Shown: positions 17,613-27,036 of the stretch, one piece after another
How the letters are laid out: the number at the start of each line of letters is the position of its first letter
Numbering within the stretch: the stretch's first letter is position 1
Source: Tectiglobus sp965224045
GTDB lineage: Bacteria; Pseudomonadota; Alphaproteobacteria; Rhizobiales; Hyphomicrobiaceae
Assembly (NCBI GenBank): GCA_965224045.1
Contig: CBDCYD010000001.1
Coordinates: forward strand, 248,001-312,000
DNA length: 64,000 bases
Direction of reading: 5' to 3'
Program-made: the position numbers and the translations under genes
Notes under the pieces: model-generated
Seen by the model: only the letters and a program-made list of their open reading frames with translations
What the model was told of the DNA's origin: nothing
The model's database searches: none

Positions 17613-20600
17613 CTACTTGGCCGCGTTGACCACCAGTCGCCCGGCCGCCGTCCGTGCGAACCGGTGCGGTCGGTACATGTCTTCCACCAGGGCGGCCGGA
17701 TGCACGAACTGGCCGGGCGTCACCGCACGCACGACGTAGGCGACCGTCGCCTCGTTGCCCTTGTCCCCGGACTGGAAGAAGTTGAACGCGGCAACGAAGC
17801 GGTCGTCGCGAAACTCCGTATGTTCCGGCTGCCGCTTGCTGTTCAGCCATGGCAATGCCGCCACGTCACCCGATGCCACGAGCCGCGGGTTTTCGATCTC
17901 GAACCCGGCCGGCAGGCGATCGACCAGCAGCACGCGTCCACCAGGCTCGTCATTCGCGATCTTGAGGACGACGACAAACCGGTCACTCTGAGTGACCGTG
18001 CTCGTGCCGTCCGCTGAACGGCCGATCTCGGCCTGCGTTCCATCGAGCTTGTAGTAGGTGCGCTCGATCTTGAAGCCGTTGGCCGCCGCCGGTTCCGGCG
18101 TCAGCGCCGCACCGATCACCGACACCACGGCATCGACCGCCTCGGATCCGTCGTTGCGGATCGTCAGGGCGCCGTCCTTGATCTCCGCCGCCGTAAGCGT
18201 GCGGCGCAGCGAACCTGCATGAGGCTTGCCATTGAGATCGAGCTTGGTTGCGTGCGCATTGTCCGCCGCCGCATTGGCGGCGAGCAGCAGCCACGCCTGC
18301 TCCTGCGTCGACGTGTAGGCGCGCGTCCGAAATGCTGCACCGAGCACATCCGTCAGGCGCGGCATCGCCGCCGGATTGATGCGGACTTCGGAGGCGAGCG
18401 TCAGGACTGCGGCACCATCGCGCAATGCCGAGCCATAGTCCTTGCGCGCACCGGTAACCGCAAGATCGGTCAGATCGGCCAGTGCTGCGGAAAACGCCGT
18501 CTCCGCGCGCGCCTTGTCGCCCATCATTGCCAGCGCCGCACCGAGTTGCGCCTTGGCGAGCGGCGTCGAGAAGCGGTCGAGACGGGTGTCCGCGTAATAG
18601 CGCAACTCACCGATCGGTGCGCGGCCATTGCGTGCCAGAACGTAGAGCGCGTAGGCCCGCCGTTCACCGCCACGTTTGAAGTCGGAGACATAGCCGACGT
18701 AGTTCTGTAGCCGGTCGAGCGCGCTTTGGAACTTGCGCTCGTCGACGGCGTAGCGCGCAGCCCGTGCTCGCGACAGGAAGTCGGTCACGTAGGCCGATAG
18801 CCACATGTCGGCGTTGCCCGGACCCCAGACGCCGAACGCGCCGGAACTGTCCTGCATCGAAAACAACCGCGCGATCGCCTTCTCGATGCGCCCCTTGATC
18901 GCCGCATCGGCACTTTGGCCGGACTGTACGGCAAGAGCGTTGGCATAAAGCAGCGGCAGCGCACGGCTCGTCGTCTGTTCCGCACAACCATAAGGATAGC
19001 GGTCGAGCTGCGCCAGCAGCCCCGGCACATTGAAGGTCGCCAGCGGTCCGACGCTCAAAGAGATCCGCGCGTGGCCCGGCACCATGTCCGTGAGCAGGTC
19101 CTTGGAGATCGAGACGGAACCGCCGCCGGCTTCAAGCGAGCTGACGGTGACCCGCCGAACGTCGCGTGCCGGTGCTTTGACATCGAACACCAGGTCACGC
19201 TTGACGTCGATCGCGTTGGGGCCGGTGACGCGGACGTCATAGGCAACCTGTCCGATCCGCGTCGGTGAGAGGTCGAAAGTGACCGCTTTACGCTCGCCTT
19301 TGCCAAGGTGCGGCATCGCCGACAGGACTTCGACCGGGTCGCCGACCGGTTGCTCGCCGTCCTGATAGGTCCGCACCACCGCAACCTTGTAGTCCGCGGC
19401 CGGTCCTTCGACGTTGTGCAGGTCAAGCTGCAATCGCGCCGTATCGCCGAGGGTGAGGAACCGCGGCGCCGACGTCGTGACGGCGATCGGATCACGCACG
19501 ATCACGTCGCGGGACGCATGGCCGAGCTTCGATGCGCTCCACGCCACGGCCATGATGCGAACCGTACCGTTGAAGTCCGGCAGCTCGAAGGTAACCTGTG
19601 CCTTGCCGTCTGCGTCCGTGCGCACGATGCCGGAAAACAGCGACAGCGTTTCTTCGACCGGAGGGTTGCCTTCCATGCCCGCACCGGACCCATCACCTCC
19701 GGACCGCAGTGCGCCGCGTTCGGCGCGCATGCCGTCGATCAGGCGGCCATGCATATCGCGATAGTCCGTACCGAGCAGGCGCTGGGCATAGAACCATGTC
19801 TCGGGCGCAGGCGTTGCAAATCTGGTCAGGTTGAGAACCCCGACGTCGACGGCTGCAACGGTAACATAGGCATCTTCGCCGGCGGCCATGCCGGTCAGTG
19901 TGATCGGCACCGGAAGCTTTGACCCGGAGGCGGCTTTGTCCGGCACTGCCAGCGCGACGTCGAACGTTCTCGGCCTTTGGTCGATCCCGAGCCAGGCGAC
20001 GCCGATCGATCGCGCCGGCATCCGCTTGGTCTTCTCGTCCATCGGGCTGTAGAGCGTCGCGACGACGTAGGCACCGGCACCCCAGTCCGAACCGACCGGG
20101 ATCGCCACTTCATCATCACCCGCCTTGATCTGCACCTCCTGGGACGCGATCAGGCCGTTGCCGAGCACGCTGACCAAGGCGCGTCCGCCGCGCTTTGACG
20201 AGACCTTGAGCTTGGCCGTCTCGCCGGCGGTATAGCTCGCCTTGTCCAGCGCCACCGGCAGCACTTCTGGACTGTCGGCGTCTTCGCTCGCATACCACCC
20301 GGCCGTGAACAACACGCTCGAGGCCAGGCCCGCTCGGTCCCGCGCGCGCACATCGAGGCGATAGCGGCCCCAGTCGACGGGTGCGCCGACGCGGGCGGCT
20401 TGGTCCGTCGTCGTGTCGAGCGTGCCGCCGGCCACCTTCCGCGACAGCGTCACCGAGTCGTAGGCCCAGGTGCCGTCGCGCTTGTACCACTGCCAGCGCG
20501 TTTCGAGGCGCACCAGCTCCCATTCGAGACCGGCAACCGCGCTCTGCTTGCCATCCCCACTGAGTGAAATGACGTCGAACTCGGCGATGGCGCCTTCGTC

Positions 20601-22868
20601 CAGAGCGTGACCTTTGAACAGCGGTTTGATCCCGATCCGTGGCACGGTTGCTGCGACCGGCATGCGCACGTCACGTTCGATGGCCCGCCCGCCGGGCTCG
20701 AGCATACGCACGATGACACGCGCCTCCAGCGGCCGCGCGGTGCGCGCTACCGCCGGCAGGGCAATGCTGAGTTCGGCGCGGCCGTCCTTCCCGGTTCGGC
20801 CGGCGTTTTCTAGCGTCGCGCGCTCGGTGTCGACCTGCTCATCGGCAAGGCCGAACTGATATCCCGCATAGCCCGCGACATCGCGTTCGGAGACACTGAC
20901 GATCACGTCACCTTCGAGCGCAAGGTCTGCTGCCGGCGGTCCGTAAAGGAACTTGCCGGTTACCTTGAGGCTCCCGGGTTTGCCGGGGACCAGCAGTTTT
21001 TCCTTTGGTTCGAGGCGCAGCGACAGGCGCTCGGGCACGAAGTCTTCGACCAGAAAGGCAGCGGCCGCCACGGCATCGGCCTTGGGATCGGTATGCACGC
21101 GCACGCGCCATGTGCCGGTCATTGCCGATCCTGGTAATCCCAGCAACACCGTCCGCGCGCCGCCACCTTGATCCCGCAGGGCGAAGCGCTTGTGTTCCAC
21201 GCCGTCAGGACGCGCGATGATCATCGTCACGGGCACGGTGGCAGCCTTGCCGCCGGCGTCGCGCACCAGCGCCGTCAGGTTGACCTCTTCGCCAGGCCGG
21301 TAGACCCCGCGTTCGGTATAGACGTAGCCGTCCACTGGCCCGGGTGCAGCGCGTCCCTTAACACCGCGGTCGCTGAGATCGAACGGTGCTGTTGCCATGT
21401 CCATGAAGGCATAGTCACCTTCGGCGCTCTCACCGATCAGGAGCGCTGGTGCCAGGCCGCCTTCGCCGCGGGCAAGGCTGGCATCGAACCTGGCGTAGCC
21501 CTTGCTATCGCTCGTCGCCTCGCCGAGCACCTCGTTGTTGCGTGCCACGAGGCGCACCTTGGCGCCGCCGACCGACTTCGCCGTCGCCAGCGACCGCACG
21601 AACACATGCACGCCGTTGGCACCCGACATCGCGGTCAGGCCCAGGTCGGACACGATGAACCATTGCGTTGCAAGGTTTTCGCGCTCTCGTTTCGGGTCGT
21701 CCGCCGGCGTCATGACGGCCGCGTAAACGCCTGGTTTCAGCGTCCCGATGGCTTCGCTGACCGGAAACGCCGTCGTAACCTCCTTGTTGAGGCGGCGCTG
21801 GACGGCAAGCTTACCCTTATAGACCTGCTGCCCGGCCTTGTTTGCAAGATCCCTCAACTCCCATCGCGAGAGTTGCTTGTTGAACGACCCATCGGCAACG
21901 GCGCTGACGAGGCTGCGGTCGCCAATGCGAAATACGCGCACGTCCAGCTCGGCGGTATTGATCGTCACAACCGGGATTCCGGCCTGGCCACGGCTGGGCA
22001 AGACGTAGCTGCGCCCGGTAAACCGCGCAGTTGGCGAGCGGTCGCGCACGTAGATCGTGAGCTCCGACGTCTTGGCTAGTACGTCGTCTGCGGCCGCCGG
22101 CAGGCCGGCCCTGACGGCGACCTGATAACGTTCACCGTGCTTTAGTCCATCGATGCACAGCTGGCTGCCTTCCGGAGTGGCGGCCTCGGGATCCTTGCCG
22201 TTCACGGAAATGAAGCGTGAAAAGTCGGTCTTGCCACCCTTGAGCCGCTCCGAAAACGAAACGCAAAGCCGTGGCGAAACGGTCTCGTTTTCCACCTTGT
22301 AGGTAATGATTCGAAAACCGCGCTGTGCCCTGAGCGTGTCGTAGGCTTTACGCACAACGGAATCATCGTGCAGGGCCAGACTCGTACGGTAGGCATCGAG
22401 CGCCGGCCGCCAGTAAGACCGCCGGGCCAGCGCCTCGGCGAGCACCGCAAGCGCTTCGCCTTTGACCGCGTCCTGATCCGCGCGCTGATAGCCAAGATAG
22501 GCCGCACCGCCCGCGTTGACCGGGATGTTGTAACGTTCCGAACCGCGTTGAGCACTGCGCGGGATGGCGAGCAGGGCACGGGCAAGTCCGACCCAAGCTG
22601 CAGCATCCGAGTGATCGTTGACTGCGGCCTGCGCGAATGCGCGCGATGCACCGCGCTGGTCCTTTTCGCCGTCAAGCAGACGGTAGCCTTCCGCGCGCAG
22701 GCGCCCGGCTGGCACGTCGTTCGGCTTCCAGTTCTTTCGCAGCCAGACCTCGTAACGCTCCGCATCTCGGGCAACGCCGTCGTGCTTGAATTGCGGTGTC
22801 TGGGCCAGCGCGGCCGGGATTGACAACGCCAGGCCGAGAAATAGGGAAACGCAAATCGCTCGCAACAT
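17613..22868 (-). CDS. yfhM: Bacterial alpha-2-macroglobulin
   Basis: A 1751-residue periplasmic protease trap. The chosen ATG at 22868 has GAGGAG at -13 to -8 and opens a signal peptide (LRAICVSLFLGLALSIPAALA, cleaved before QTPQF). There is no lipobox, unlike the E. coli lipoprotein. Beyond an N-terminal tetratricopeptide-like part come MG domains and a bait region around VEETLSLFSGIVRTDADGKA. The thioester motif CAEQ is at C1295 in YPYGCAEQTTSRALPLLYANAL, followed by the alpha-helical thioester domain and C-terminal domains. With an intact thioester it should covalently bind attacking proteases. Operon with pbpC. Confidence 0.95.
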   Translation of the reverse strand: MLRAICVSLFLGLALSIPAALAQTPQFKHDGVARDAERYEVWLRKNWKPNDVPAGRLRAEGYRLLDGEKDQRGASRAFAQAAVNDHSDAAAWVGLARALLAIPRSAQRGSERYNIPVNAGGAAYLGYQRADQDAVKGEALAVLAEALARRSYWRPALDAYRTSLALHDDSVVRKAYDTLRAQRGFRIITYKVENETVSPRLCVSFSERLKGGKTDFSRFISVNGKDPEAATPEGSQLCIDGLKHGERYQVAVRAGLPAAADDVLAKTSELTIYVRDRSPTARFTGRSYVLPSRGQAGIPVVTINTAELDVRVFRIGDRSLVSAVADGSFNKQLSRWELRDLANKAGQQVYKGKLAVQRRLNKEVTTAFPVSEAIGTLKPGVYAAVMTPADDPKRERENLATQWFIVSDLGLTAMSGANGVHVFVRSLATAKSVGGAKVRLVARNNEVLGEATSDSKGYARFDASLARGEGGLAPALLIGESAEGDYAFMDMATAPFDLSDRGVKGRAAPGPVDGYVYTERGVYRPGEEVNLTALVRDAGGKAATVPVTMIIARPDGVEHKRFALRDQGGGARTVLLGLPGSAMTGTWRVRVHTDPKADAVAAAAFLVEDFVPERLSLRLEPKEKLLVPGKPGSLKVTGKFLYGPPAADLALEGDVIVSVSERDVAGYAGYQFGLADEQVDTERATLENAGRTGKDGRAELSIALPAVARTARPLEARVIVRMLEPGGRAIERDVRMPVAATVPRIGIKPLFKGHALDEGAIAEFDVISLSGDGKQSAVAGLEWELVRLETRWQWYKRDGTWAYDSVTLSRKVAGGTLDTTTDQAARVGAPVDWGRYRLDVRARDRAGLASSVLFTAGWYASEDADSPEVLPVALDKASYTAGETAKLKVSSKRGGRALVSVLGNGLIASQEVQIKAGDDEVAIPVGSDWGAGAYVVATLYSPMDEKTKRMPARSIGVAWLGIDQRPRTFDVALAVPDKAASGSKLPVPITLTGMAAGEDAYVTVAAVDVGVLNLTRFATPAPETWFYAQRLLGTDYRDMHGRLIDGMRAERGALRSGGDGSGAGMEGNPPVEETLSLFSGIVRTDADGKAQVTFELPDFNGTVRIMAVAWSASKLGHASRDVIVRDPIAVTTSAPRFLTLGDTARLQLDLHNVEGPAADYKVAVVRTYQDGEQPVGDPVEVLSAMPHLGKGERKAVTFDLSPTRIGQVAYDVRVTGPNAIDVKRDLVFDVKAPARDVRRVTVSSLEAGGGSVSISKDLLTDMVPGHARISLSVGPLATFNVPGLLAQLDRYPYGCAEQTTSRALPLLYANALAVQSGQSADAAIKGRIEKAIARLFSMQDSSGAFGVWGPGNADMWLSAYVTDFLSRARAARYAVDERKFQSALDRLQNYVGYVSDFKRGGERRAYALYVLARNGRAPIGELRYYADTRLDRFSTPLAKAQLGAALAMMGDKARAETAFSAALADLTDLAVTGARKDYGSALRDGAAVLTLASEVRINPAAMPRLTDVLGAAFRTRAYTSTQEQAWLLLAANAAADNAHATKLDLNGKPHAGSLRRTLTAAEIKDGALTIRNDGSEAVDAVVSVIGAALTPEPAAANGFKIERTYYKLDGTQAEIGRSADGTSTVTQSDRFVVVLKIANDEPGGRVLLVDRLPAGFEIENPRLVASGDVAALPWLNSKRQPEHTEFRDDRFVAAFNFFQSGDKGNEATVAYVVRAVTPGQFVHPAALVEDMYRPHRFARTAAGRLVVNAAK

Positions 22869-23043
22869 CGGTCCGCTCCTCACCAAGCCATGCATCGCCA
22901 ATCGTGGCGCGCAGGACGCGTCCAAGATTGCAACGATCAGAGCATCAGTGGATGACGGAAGCGGGGCAGCCAACCGGCTTTTGTCGCCAATTGACGGAAA
23001 TTACCGTTGTTTGCCGGTAGGATCGAGCCGCGATCAACGAAGA

Positions 23044-23637
23044 TTAGTGACGCGTACCGACGATCGGGCGCGCATCTGCGTCGGCCGGGTGCACCGGCAT
23101 CGGCAATTTGGGCGTTGGCGCAGGCATCTGCGCATCGCTGGCAACCAGCAACGAGACCGAAGCCCCCCAGAGGCGCTCAAACGATGTCCTGGCCCACGAT
23201 GCACTTTCACGGCAGTCGTCGGCGAAACACTCGAATGCATCGCGTTTGTTTGGCTCGCGGCGCATGCAGTCGCCGGTCCAGCACGCGGTCTCACTGATGA
23301 CTAGCTGCTCGTGTGCGTCGAGCAGTCGGCCGTTGCGCGCCCAGTTGACCGAGACCCGCGGCAGTCCTGCAAGATCTTCGATAAGATCCGGACCACTGAC
23401 GTTGGCCAAGATCAGGCGCAAATGCACTTGCGATAAATCGCGTTCCGCTGCCGCGTCCTTCAGGGCCGCAATCACCGGGCTGGCGGCAGAAACGGCGACG
23501 AGCTGCAGCTCGTAGCTGCCATCGCTGAGAACCGCGCCTTCGATGCGGTCGATCTGCTCCAGGATGAAAGCCGTGAGCTTGGCTTGTTTGTCTTCTCGCT
23601 TCACGACCTGCATTCGCGGTGGAGACTTTGCCTGCAT
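23044..23637 (-). CDS. Uncharacterised protein with degenerate PLD-like end
   Basis: A 197-residue, mostly soluble protein with no signal peptide. Residues 1-90 form an alternating helix/strand pattern (ILEQIDRIEGAVLSDGSYELQLVAVSAASPVIAALKDAAAER). The second half has an invariant-looking block: LLDAHEQLVISETACWTG then DCMRREPNKRDAFECF, and ARTSFERLWG. This recalls the H-x-K-x4-D region of phospholipase D-like proteins, but the lysine is replaced by Gln, so catalysis is doubtful. It shares direction with the 4-helix membrane protein upstream and yfhM downstream, with gaps of 198 and 175 bp. Function unknown. Confidence 0.6.
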   Translation of the reverse strand: MQAKSPPRMQVVKREDKQAKLTAFILEQIDRIEGAVLSDGSYELQLVAVSAASPVIAALKDAAAERDLSQVHLRLILANVSGPDLIEDLAGLPRVSVNWARNGRLLDAHEQLVISETACWTGDCMRREPNKRDAFECFADDCRESASWARTSFERLWGASVSLLVASDAQMPAPTPKLPMPVHPADADARPIVGTRH

Positions 23638-23835
23638 CGAAGAGTCGTCCCTTCTTTTTCCGACAAAGGCAGCGCCGTGCCGGCCCTGGCGTCGGATTGT
23701 CGTTGTGTCGACCTCATAAAACCGCGGGAGGGTTAAATAAGGATTGAACGATCAACATTTTCGAGACGGTTGCGCCCGGACGTCTGCCCGGTGTGATGCA
23801 TGATTGCAAGGCGCCCCCGCCCCCTTTCCAAAGCC

Positions 23836-26523
23836 TTAATCCGGCGCCCCCGTTTTGGCCGCAAATCGGTGCGCCACCCGCAGGATTGGATCGTCGTTGG
23901 CATCGCCGAGTTCGATCGCCTCATGCTCGCCGACATCGCCATCTTGTTGATCTGAAACGCTTATCAACGGGTGCTCAATCGGCACGTCCTTGGCATCGAC
24001 GGTATCGCTTTGCGTCGGCAGCGGCGGCGGCACCAGCAGGTTGGTGCGTGCGACTTCTGGTTCGAGGTCCATGGTCAGCTGCGCCGCATCTACGTGTTGC
24101 GCGGTTTGCAAAATGCGTTGCGGGATTTGCGCATCGGTGACCGGCAGCGTGAAGTCGGCCGTGCGTTCGGTTATCCGAACGTTAATGCCGGTCTCGGCGG
24201 CCGCCTCTGATCCGGCACGCTCATCGCCGCCGGCTGCATTTGGCTGGTAGGGCTGCAAAATGACATCGGGCGTTAGGGTGTGCCGGTCTTCGTCTTCTGC
24301 ATCGCCGGCAACATGCTCGTCGTCCCAGGCGACCGCTTCGGAAAGCTGGCCGTGTGCGGGCGCCAGATAGTCACGGTCAGGAGACGCTACGTTCTGTGCA
24401 AGCGGTTCCGGTGCCTGTCCCTGCTCCACCGGCGATCGCGGAGCAGGCATCGGGATGACGTTGCCCGGTGCGATGCCGCCTTGGTCGGGGGAAGTGTTTG
24501 AGTTGGCTGCCACGTGCACGTCGACATGGGCTTCACCGGGGCCGGGCTCCGGTTTCCGGTAGGGCCAGCGCGCAGCGACCGGGCGTTCGCCGGAGGCCGG
24601 TCCTGCACCTCCGGCGACGGATCGCGCGTAAGGGCCGTATTTTTCCGCCAGTGTCGGGTCGACGGCTGCCGGTGTCTCCATCGGCCATGCGGTATCCGCA
24701 GCATGGCGTAACTGCTCGTCCAGTGAGCGATGGACGGCTGCCGCCTCGTCCGGCGTCGGTGCGCTTTGCGGCTCAGGCATGTCGAGCGAGTGGCCGCGGT
24801 CGCGCTCACGCCTGCGGTTCAGCCGGGAGACGTCCCGTGACGCGCCCATCACGGCGCCGAGTATGATCTCGGACCACGCACCATCGCGGAAGCGGTAGGT
24901 GCGGAACGCCTGGCTCTCGGCAAACTTGCTGCCCTGCCGCCAGAGCTTCTTCTGGATGGTCTTGCGCGTCAGTAGCGGATTGTAGACCCGGCTGAAGATC
25001 TTTTCTTTTTCGAAACTGGCAAACAGGTTCGCGAGCAGGTGCGATTCCTGTTGCAGCGCCTTGACCTCATCGGGATTTCGATTGCGCGGCGAATCGAGCG
25101 GCACCGCGACGTAGTAGTCACCGTTGAAGTCAAAGACGACGTGCCGGAAGATCTCGAAGCGCTCGCGGATCTTCTGGTCGCGATGGATGTCATCGAAGCG
25201 CGACAGAATTTGGTAGACCGGGCCGCGCTCCGCCTCGCGCATCTTCGGGATAAGCCCGTGCAATCGGTTCATCGGTCGCCCGATCGAGACCAGCAGCAGG
25301 CACAGGTCGACGAAGATTGCGATCGCCAGCGGAATGTAGTCGCGTTTCGAAAGCCCGCCCTGGTTCGCCTTGATCTCGGCTTGCCGTTGGGCGGCATTCT
25401 CAACGGACTGCACCGCCTTTTGCTGCAGCGCGCGCAGTTCATCCGCCGACGGTGGCAGCTTGAACGTCAGGATACCGTGGAAGGTCGCCGTCAGCCGTCG
25501 GAACGCCTCGACCACGGCCTGTGCGCCTTCGACCGTCGCAATTTGCGGCTTGCCGAGTTCCGGCAGCTGGTCGATCGCGCGCACGACACCGCGCAGTGCC
25601 GATTGCAATTGCGGATCCGGGCAGCTGAACGTGCCACCTCGGGAGTTCGGAAATTCCGTCCGGCTCGCGCGCTCGGCAAGTTCCGTGCGGATCTGGCGCA
25701 ACTGCGGATCGGTCCGGAAGGCATTGAACCCGGTCGCCGTCAGCTCGAGTCGGCGGGTCAGCGCCTGCAGGAACGCATTGCGGGTTCCGGTTTTCGGGTC
25801 GAATGTCGACGGATCGGTGTTCACGATTTTCTTCAGCTCGACATCGAGCGCGGCCATATCGGTTTTCGACTTTGCCGCGCGTCCTTTGACGAATTGCGAC
25901 GCGAACCCGAATCGTGCCGCATCCGCATCCCTTAGCCGGCGGCGGGGGCCGTCGCCGGGCGAGGAATTCGGACAGGTCGTGCCGCGGTCGCGCTCCTCGA
26001 TGGCCTTTGCTGCCGAAATCTGGGTGAGCTGATCAAGTGTGGTCTGGAGCTGATCGAGACGTGCTGATGCCCCGAACAATGCGGTCTTGACCTGCGTCAC
26101 CGCACTTTCAGCCGATCGCGATGCCTCGGATCTGCTCTCGAGTACCTTCCAGTAGAACCCGAATCCGAACCCTACGGAAATCATCGTCAGAAAGACGTAT
26201 CCGGCAATGTAGCTGAGCTTGGTGATGAGCGGCAGCGTTGCAAACATCTGGTCCAAAAGCCAGATGATCATGATCATCAGCATCGCCACCGAACATCCGA
26301 TAATCACCTTGTGGCTGAACGACAGATCACCCATGTTCGACTGGATGAGCTCGAGCATGCCGACGTAGGTCGCAACCCACGACAGCGCACCGAGCCCGAG
26401 CACCAGCAACGCCTTTTTCCAGTCGCGGCGTGGTTTGGCGGGTTCCTGCCAGTCGCCTCCGCCCCAATCATCGAAGTCTTCGAGGTGTCCATTTTGGGAT
26501 CTCGTCGATTGGGATGAACGCAT
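23836..26523 (-). CDS. Large four-helix membrane protein of unknown function
   Basis: About 895 residues from the ATG at 26523 (a GTG at 26550 is also in frame). It has an acidic/basic cytoplasmic N-terminus, then membrane helices at about residues 38-60, 72-91 and 103-125. A roughly 265-residue helical, probably coiled-coil region follows (TQVKTALFGASARLDQLQTTLDQLTQ and on), then a fourth helix near 394-415 (YIPLAIAIFVDLCLLLVSI). After this comes a conserved-looking domain (RFEIFRHVVFDFNGDYYVAVP, then NLFASFEKEKIFSRVYNPLL) and a Pro/Ala/acidic disordered tail of about 300 residues. No known family is recognised. The neighbours (diverged PBP upstream, yfhM/pbpC downstream) suggest an envelope role, but this is inference. 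Confidence 0.7.
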   Translation of the reverse strand: MRSSQSTRSQNGHLEDFDDWGGGDWQEPAKPRRDWKKALLVLGLGALSWVATYVGMLELIQSNMGDLSFSHKVIIGCSVAMLMIMIIWLLDQMFATLPLITKLSYIAGYVFLTMISVGFGFGFYWKVLESRSEASRSAESAVTQVKTALFGASARLDQLQTTLDQLTQISAAKAIEERDRGTTCPNSSPGDGPRRRLRDADAARFGFASQFVKGRAAKSKTDMAALDVELKKIVNTDPSTFDPKTGTRNAFLQALTRRLELTATGFNAFRTDPQLRQIRTELAERASRTEFPNSRGGTFSCPDPQLQSALRGVVRAIDQLPELGKPQIATVEGAQAVVEAFRRLTATFHGILTFKLPPSADELRALQQKAVQSVENAAQRQAEIKANQGGLSKRDYIPLAIAIFVDLCLLLVSIGRPMNRLHGLIPKMREAERGPVYQILSRFDDIHRDQKIRERFEIFRHVVFDFNGDYYVAVPLDSPRNRNPDEVKALQQESHLLANLFASFEKEKIFSRVYNPLLTRKTIQKKLWRQGSKFAESQAFRTYRFRDGAWSEIILGAVMGASRDVSRLNRRRERDRGHSLDMPEPQSAPTPDEAAAVHRSLDEQLRHAADTAWPMETPAAVDPTLAEKYGPYARSVAGGAGPASGERPVAARWPYRKPEPGPGEAHVDVHVAANSNTSPDQGGIAPGNVIPMPAPRSPVEQGQAPEPLAQNVASPDRDYLAPAHGQLSEAVAWDDEHVAGDAEDEDRHTLTPDVILQPYQPNAAGGDERAGSEAAAETGINVRITERTADFTLPVTDAQIPQRILQTAQHVDAAQLTMDLEPEVARTNLLVPPPLPTQSDTVDAKDVPIEHPLISVSDQQDGDVGEHEAIELGDANDDPILRVAHRFAAKTGAPD

Positions 26524-27036
26524 CTGCTTGACCCGTGGGTTCGGCCGCACGCGAACCGCACACCGGCTGCGCGCATAGCACGCTCACCGTTTCGATGCGG
26601 GCCTGGTGGCCGTGTTTATCGCCTCCGAAGAACGCCGGCCGAACGAGACACGCGACGCTTCCGTCGCACGCCGGCTGGCCCCCGCGCACTTCACCTTGTC
26701 CGTTCGGACAATTCGTCCTGGCGCGCACCGTCGTGGCGGTCCTCCCGATGACGAACTGTTCGAGCACCCAACCCGCCCCCGGTTAGCGGTGCTAGACGTG
26801 ATCCAACTCCATTGAGTAATTCCGGTTTTGGGCCTGAGTTGGCCTGTACATGGGCCGAAGCGTGGCGCTGTGGAAACGGGCAGTGCGCGATCCGACCCTG
26901 CGTTCACCGCGATTCGGCAGGCCGCCGTCGCAACGCGCGCCATGATTTTGCCGAAGGTGTGAATGCTGCTGCATTGACGCCGGCTGCGCGCACGCGCGTG
27001 CGTGACGCGGGTCTGGGAGCGCTCTCGCCTGAAGTC
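26524..27036. other. Intergenic region, nothing recognised
   Basis: About 510 bp between the diverged PBP and the large membrane protein, both on the minus strand. Frames here are GC-rich shadows without motifs. No clear promoter or hairpin stands out, although the length suggests the membrane protein has its own promoter here. Confidence 0.4.
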
